Shown: piece after piece, positions 51,453 to 64,000 of the stretch
Numbering within the stretch: the stretch's first letter is position 1
How the letters are laid out: the number at the start of each line of letters is the position of its first letter
NCBI GenBank assembly: GCA_963714255.1
Contig: CAVQNU010000015.1
Coordinates: 62,001-126,000 of the forward strand
Reading direction: 5' to 3'
Length of the DNA stretch: 64,000 nt
Source of the DNA: Rhodovastum sp963714255
GTDB lineage: Bacteria; Pseudomonadota; Alphaproteobacteria; Acetobacterales; Acetobacteraceae
Translations under genes and position numbers: made by a program
The notes under the pieces: generated by a model
What the model saw: only the letters and a program-made list of their open reading frames with translations
What the model was told of the DNA's origin: nothing
The model's database searches: none

Positions 51453-51833
51453 ATGGCCGATCTTGCGAAGCTTGTGGATGAGCTGTCCAGCCTGACGGTG
51501 CTGGAAGCCGCCGAATTGTCGAAGCTGCTCGAGGAGAAGTGGGGCGTCTCCGCCGCCGCGCCGGCTGCTGCTGCTGCAGCGCCAGCCGCTGCGGCCGCTG
51601 CCGCGGCGCCGGTGGAGGAGCAGACCGAATTCACCGTCATCCTGGCCAAATCGGGTGACAAAAAGATTAACGTCATCAAGGAGATCCGCACCATCACCGG
51701 TCTCGGCCTGAAAGAGGCGAAGGATCTGGTCGAGGGTGCGCCGAAGACGGTGAAGGAGTCCGCGACCAAGGACGAGGCCGCGAAAATCAAGAAGGTGCTG
51801 GAAGAGCAGGGCGCCACTGTCGAGATCAAGTAG
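51453..51833 (+). CDS. rplL: 50S ribosomal protein L7/L12
   Basis: The 126-residue protein has the N-terminal dimer domain (LAKLVDELSSLTVLEAAELS), the Ala-rich hinge near 40-58, and the C-terminal EFTVILAKSGDKKINVIKEI with GLGLKEAKDLVEGAPK, which recruits elongation factors. It is normal in length. Confidence 0.97.
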   Translation: MADLAKLVDELSSLTVLEAAELSKLLEEKWGVSAAAPAAAAAAPAAAAAAAAPVEEQTEFTVILAKSGDKKINVIKEIRTITGLGLKEAKDLVEGAPKTVKESATKDEAAKIKKVLEEQGATVEIK

Positions 51834-51849
51834 GCATCGACAACGCAAA

Positions 51850-51927
51850 CCCCGGGGGTTCGCCCCCGGGGGGCCGGGACTGGAACGGACGGAGGCTTCC
51901 CGGGCTTGGTGCCCGGGGGTGTCCGTC
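51850..51927 (+). other. Hairpins between rplL and rpoB
   Basis: CCCCGGGGG-TTCG-CCCCCGGGG (51850-51871) and a longer stem 51885-51927 built on GGACGGA and CCCGGGC lie after rplL. There is no T run, so partial attenuation or RNA processing between ribosomal and polymerase genes is more likely than full termination. The rest to 52178 holds no supported gene. Confidence 0.5.
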
Positions 51928-52178
51928 CGCGCTTCCGTTTTAGCGCCGGGAGCGTTTCTGCCAGCCAGGTTGCAACCGACGACACCACCACAGACCACGA
52001 CAACACTGACCAACGCAAGGCCGGCAACGACGACGCCGGCAACCACGAGACGGACGGCGACGACGAGACGAATGACGGCCAGACAAAAACTGGCCGGACT
52101 CCGGGCGGTCCGGGGCGCGTACGGGACCGCAGGCCGAGTGACATCGGCGGCACATCGGGACGGGGCAGCAGGACAAGC

Positions 52179-56357
<4,179 letters not shown>

Positions 56358-56417
56358 GTGCCGCCGACCCGCAGCTTTGCCGCCTGCTGATCGCGACCCG
56401 ATCCCAACTTTTCAAGT

Positions 56418-56439
56418 CGCCCGGGCTTTGGCCCGGGCG
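56418..56439 (+). other. Hairpin just before rpoC
   Basis: CGCCCGGGC-TTTG-GCCCGGGCG (56418-56439) stops 14 bases before the rpoC start codon, close to the ribosome binding site GGGGTGAG. It may affect translation or mRNA processing. Confidence 0.5.
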
Positions 56440-56453
56440 TGCGGGGTGAGAGC

Positions 56454-60617
<4,164 letters not shown>

Positions 60618-60618
60618 G

Positions 60619-60826
60619 GTAAGCAAGGCCAGGGCTCTGCCCTGGACCCGCCAGGGGGCAGCGGCCCCCTGGACCCCATTACTTTTAAACAGATGCTGTA
60701 CCAGGGGGGTGAGGCGGTGAAACGGTTCACCGCCTCACCCCCCTGGTACAGCATCTGTCTAAAGTAGCGGGTTCCAAGGGGCCACTGCCCCTTGGCGGGT
60801 CCAGGGCAGAGCCCTGGCCTCGCTTT
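60619..60826. repeat. Composite palindromic element, copy between rpoC and rpsL
   Basis: Arms of AAGCAAGGCCAGGGC type close a 208-bp block. The left inner hairpin is CCAGGGGGC-AGC-GGCCCCCTGG, the right one CCAAGGGGC-type. The central palindrome 60689-60758 has arms starting ACAGATGCTGTACCAGGGGG around the shared GGCGGTGA-AACGGT-TCACCGCC. Confidence 0.9.
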
Positions 60827-60851
60827 CTTCCTTTGCCACGCCAACCCGCGC

Positions 60852-60880
60852 TTGACTCGCCGGTGTGTCGACCGTAGGTT
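60852..60880 (+). promoter_or_regulatory. str operon promoter
   Basis: TTGACT (60852-60857) and TAGGTT (60875-60880) are separated by 17 bases. The start near 60887 gives a GC-rich leader of about 200 nt to rpsL. Confidence 0.55.
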
Positions 60881-61088
60881 CCGCGCCCTCGGCCGACCCC
60901 CTGGGGGTTCCCGGCCGGTCGTTGTTTGCAGGCACGAGCGTGCGGCGCCGCACCCCGGTTTCCGGGGAGCCCAGGCCGCGGGCAGAGTCGAAACCCGCAG
61001 GGCGCGCGTCGCCCATTGCGGGTGTTCCTTGTGGATACGTCCGGCCGAGATCAGGGGCGGGGCACTTGAAGGGTGTGAAAGAGGGTCT

Positions 61089-61460
61089 ATGCCGACCATC
61101 AACCAGCTGATCGCAAACGGGCGCGAGCCTGCCGCGAAGCGCAACAAGGTCCCCGCGCTGCAGGGCTGCCCGCAAAAGCGCGGCGTCTGCACCCGCGTCT
61201 ATACGACCACGCCGAAGAAGCCGAACTCGGCGCTTCGCAAGGTCGCGAAGGTGCGCCTGACCAACGGCTACGAGGTGGTCAGCTATATTCCGGGCGAGGG
61301 GCACAATTTGCAGGAGCACAGCGTGGTGCTGATCCGCGGCGGTCGCGTGAAGGACCTGCCCGGCGTGCGCTACCACATCCTGCGCGGCGTGCTGGATACC
61401 CAGGGCATTGCCAAGCGCCGCCAGCGCCGTTCGCTGTACGGCGCGAAGCGGCCGAAGTGA
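61089..61460 (+). CDS. rpsL: 30S ribosomal protein S12
   Basis: The 123-residue S12 has the decoding-site sequences TTTPKKPNSALRKVAKVRL and IRGGRVKDLPGVRYHILRG with the Lys residues typical of streptomycin sensitivity, and the start MPTINQLIANGREPA. A GAGGG lies before ATG 61089. It is the first gene of the str operon. Confidence 0.97.
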   Translation: MPTINQLIANGREPAAKRNKVPALQGCPQKRGVCTRVYTTTPKKPNSALRKVAKVRLTNGYEVVSYIPGEGHNLQEHSVVLIRGGRVKDLPGVRYHILRGVLDTQGIAKRRQRRSLYGAKRPK

Positions 61461-61470
61461 GGAGCGCGCC

Positions 61471-61947
61471 ATGAGCCGCCGCCGCCGCGCCACCAAGCGC
61501 GAAATCCTGCCGGACGCGAAGTTCGGCGATGTCGTGATCAGCCGTTTTATGAACGCGCTGATGTACGACGGCAAGAAATCGGGCGCCGAGGGCATCGTCT
61601 ATGGTGCGCTCGACGTGCTCAAGCGCCGGGGTGGCCAGCAGGCCGATCCGGTGCGGATGTTCCACGAGGCGCTGGACAACGTGAAGCCCGCGGTCGAGGT
61701 GCGGTCGCGTCGCGTCGGCGGCGCCACCTACCAGGTGCCGGTCGAGGTGCGTGCCGAGCGGCGCCAGGCGCTGGCGATCCGCTGGATCATCGACGCCGCC
61801 CGCAAGCGTGGCGAGCACACGATGGAAGACCGGCTGTCGAACGAACTGCTCGACGCGGTCAACAATCGCGGCTCGGCGGTGAAGAAGCGCGAGGACACGC
61901 ACCGGATGGCGGAGGCGAACAAGGCCTTCAGCCACTATCGCTGGTAA
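61471..61947 (+). CDS. rpsG: 30S ribosomal protein S7
   Basis: The 158-residue S7 starts MSRRRRATKREILPDAKFGD after GAGGAGCG, with ALMYDGKKSGAEGIVYGALD, VEVRSRRVGGATYQVPVEVR and the C-terminal REDTHRMAEANKAFSHYRW. It organises the head of the 30S subunit. The expected next gene, fusA, is not here: tuf begins 65 bases downstream. Confidence 0.97.
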   Translation: MSRRRRATKREILPDAKFGDVVISRFMNALMYDGKKSGAEGIVYGALDVLKRRGGQQADPVRMFHEALDNVKPAVEVRSRRVGGATYQVPVEVRAERRQALAIRWIIDAARKRGEHTMEDRLSNELLDAVNNRGSAVKKREDTHRMAEANKAFSHYRW

Positions 61948-62011
61948 CTGAGACCCTACCAACCCGGATCCAACAGCTTCGGATCTCAGAGCGGGCACGG
62001 AGAAGACGACG

Positions 62012-63199
<1,188 letters not shown>

Positions 63200-63237
63200 C
63201 CGAACAGGGGATCGGTTCGCGAACCGGACGTAAGACC

Positions 63238-63546
63238 ATGGACAACCAGAACATCCGCATCCGCCTGAAGGCATACGATCACCGCGTGCTGGACAACAGC
63301 ACGAAGGAGATCGTGAACACGGCCAAGCGCACGGGCGCGCGGGTGCGTGGACCGATCCCGCTGCCCACGCATATCGAGCGGTTCACCGTGAACCGCTCGC
63401 CGCATATCGACAAGAAAAGCCGCGAGCAGTTCGAAATCCGGACCCATCGTCGGTTGCTGGATATCGTCGAACCCACGCCGCAAACGGTGGACGCGCTGAT
63501 GAAGCTCGACCTCGCCGCCGGCGTGGACGTCGAAATCAAGCTCTAA
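63238..63546 (+). CDS. rpsJ: 30S ribosomal protein S10
   Basis: The 102-residue S10 (IRIRLKAYDHRVLDNSTKEI, RGPIPLPTHIERFTVNRSPH, EQFEIRTHRRLLDIVEPTP) is complete; it also acts as NusE in antitermination. ATG 63238 is 38 bases after the tuf stop. It starts the S10 ribosomal protein series. Confidence 0.97.
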   Translation: MDNQNIRIRLKAYDHRVLDNSTKEIVNTAKRTGARVRGPIPLPTHIERFTVNRSPHIDKKSREQFEIRTHRRLLDIVEPTPQTVDALMKLDLAAGVDVEIKL

Positions 63547-63601
63547 CTGAAACAATTGGCCTAAGGACCCGCCTATCCGGGTCCCTCTGGGAAAGCATAT
63601 G

Positions 63602-64000
63602 ATGCGCACTGGATTGCTGGCGAAAAAGCTGGGCATGACCCGGCTGTTCAGAGACGACGGCACGCATGTGCCGGTCACTGTCCTGCACCTGGATCAGGTG
63701 CAGGTGGTGGCCGCGCGTACCGTCGAGACGGATGGCTACGCGGCCGTTCAGCTCGGCTGGGGGCAGGCGAAGGTCAAGAACGTGACCAAGCCGAACAAGG
63801 GCCATTTCGCCAAAGCGAAGGTGGAGCCGAAGGCCAAGCTGGCCGAGTTCCGGGTGGCCGAGGACGCGGTGCTGGAACCGGGCGCGACGCTGTTGGCCAC
63901 GCATTTTGTCGTCGGCCAGAAAGTGGATGTGGTCGGCACCACCAAGGGCAAGGGATTTGCCGGCGCCATGAAGCGCTGGAATTTCGCCGGCCTGGAGGCC
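63602..64000 (+). CDS. rplC: 50S ribosomal protein L3, 3' end beyond window
   Basis: The first 133 residues of L3 are present (MRTGLLAKKLGMTRLFRDDG, then TVLHLDQVQVVA and KGKGFAGAMKRWNFAGLEA) and the frame runs off the window. Two consecutive ATG (63599, 63602) are possible starts; the second matches the family start MRTG. It follows rpsJ as expected for the S10 operon. Confidence 0.95.
   Translation, partial: MRTGLLAKKLGMTRLFRDDGTHVPVTVLHLDQVQVVAARTVETDGYAAVQLGWGQAKVKNVTKPNKGHFAKAKVEPKAKLAEFRVAEDAVLEPGATLLATHFVVGQKVDVVGTTKGKGFAGAMKRWNFAGLEA

Noticed and set aside
51906..52178. An Asp/Thr-rich N-terminal extension of about 90 residues on rpoB
   Set aside because: The conserved start is ATG 52179 (MNAITRSF). 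The upstream frame is low complexity and overlaps rplL-rpoB hairpins.

Overview
The window is high-GC alphaproteobacterial DNA, most likely chromosome of a purple phototroph of the Acetobacteraceae (a Rhodopila-like organism; this placement is inference). Three things point there. The light-harvesting LH2 polypeptides resemble those of Rhodospirillum molischianum. The regulatory sequences are of alphaproteobacterial type: TGT-N12-ACA boxes of the PpsR/CrtJ kind, a GTTC-N7-GTTC LexA box, a CUCC-rich small RNA of the suhB/mmgR kind, and a phasin promoter with a CTGC-N3-GCAG operator. The ribosomal and RNA polymerase proteins are of alphaproteobacterial type. There are no tRNA or rRNA genes and no CRISPR arrays or insertion sequences that I can see.

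Layout. 1-2000 is accessory DNA with small, low-complexity or membrane-anchored proteins, perhaps a phage edge. 2200-9800 holds housekeeping and regulatory genes (a SAM-dependent methyltransferase-like protein with a broken Nudix gene, MarR, aldo/keto reductase, DUF1194, an S24-type repressor, a LexA-boxed gene, two candidate small RNAs and an N-formylglutamate amidohydrolase). 9890-13330 is a puc cluster with five pucBA pairs in four transcription units, each with its own PpsR-type promoter. 13690-25210 carries SCO1, TrmN6-like methyltransferase, polyprenyl synthase, class III aminotransferase, PhoX-like protein, pyrE, an ELM1-like protein, an Asp/Glu racemase and a GDPD phosphodiesterase. 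25340-43300 carries gltA, CHAD/SixA, radC, map, a D-Ala-D-Ala carboxypeptidase, phasin, clpS-clpA, cytochrome b561, an ammonium transporter and an enoyl-CoA hydratase. 43290-49060 has an AlkA-like glycosylase, an OmpR/EnvZ-like pair and eutBC. 49330-60617 is rplK-rplA-rplJ-rplL-rpoB-rpoC, and 61089 to the end is rpsL-rpsG-tuf-rpsJ-rplC. secE-nusG and fusA are missing from their usual places in these two clusters.

Two themes cut across the window. First, a family of large modular palindromes (core CCAGGGC-TCT/AGA-GCCCTGG, often with a second central palindrome) sits in at least nine intergenic regions. Several copies have unique outer or central arms that are still perfectly complementary, which makes this the best candidate here for an undescribed element. 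Second, about nine single-base indels break otherwise intact reading frames, including three in the essential rpoB. Most are an extra copy of a neighbouring base, so they look like sequencing or assembly error rather than decay; several genes below are therefore annotated across a frameshift.
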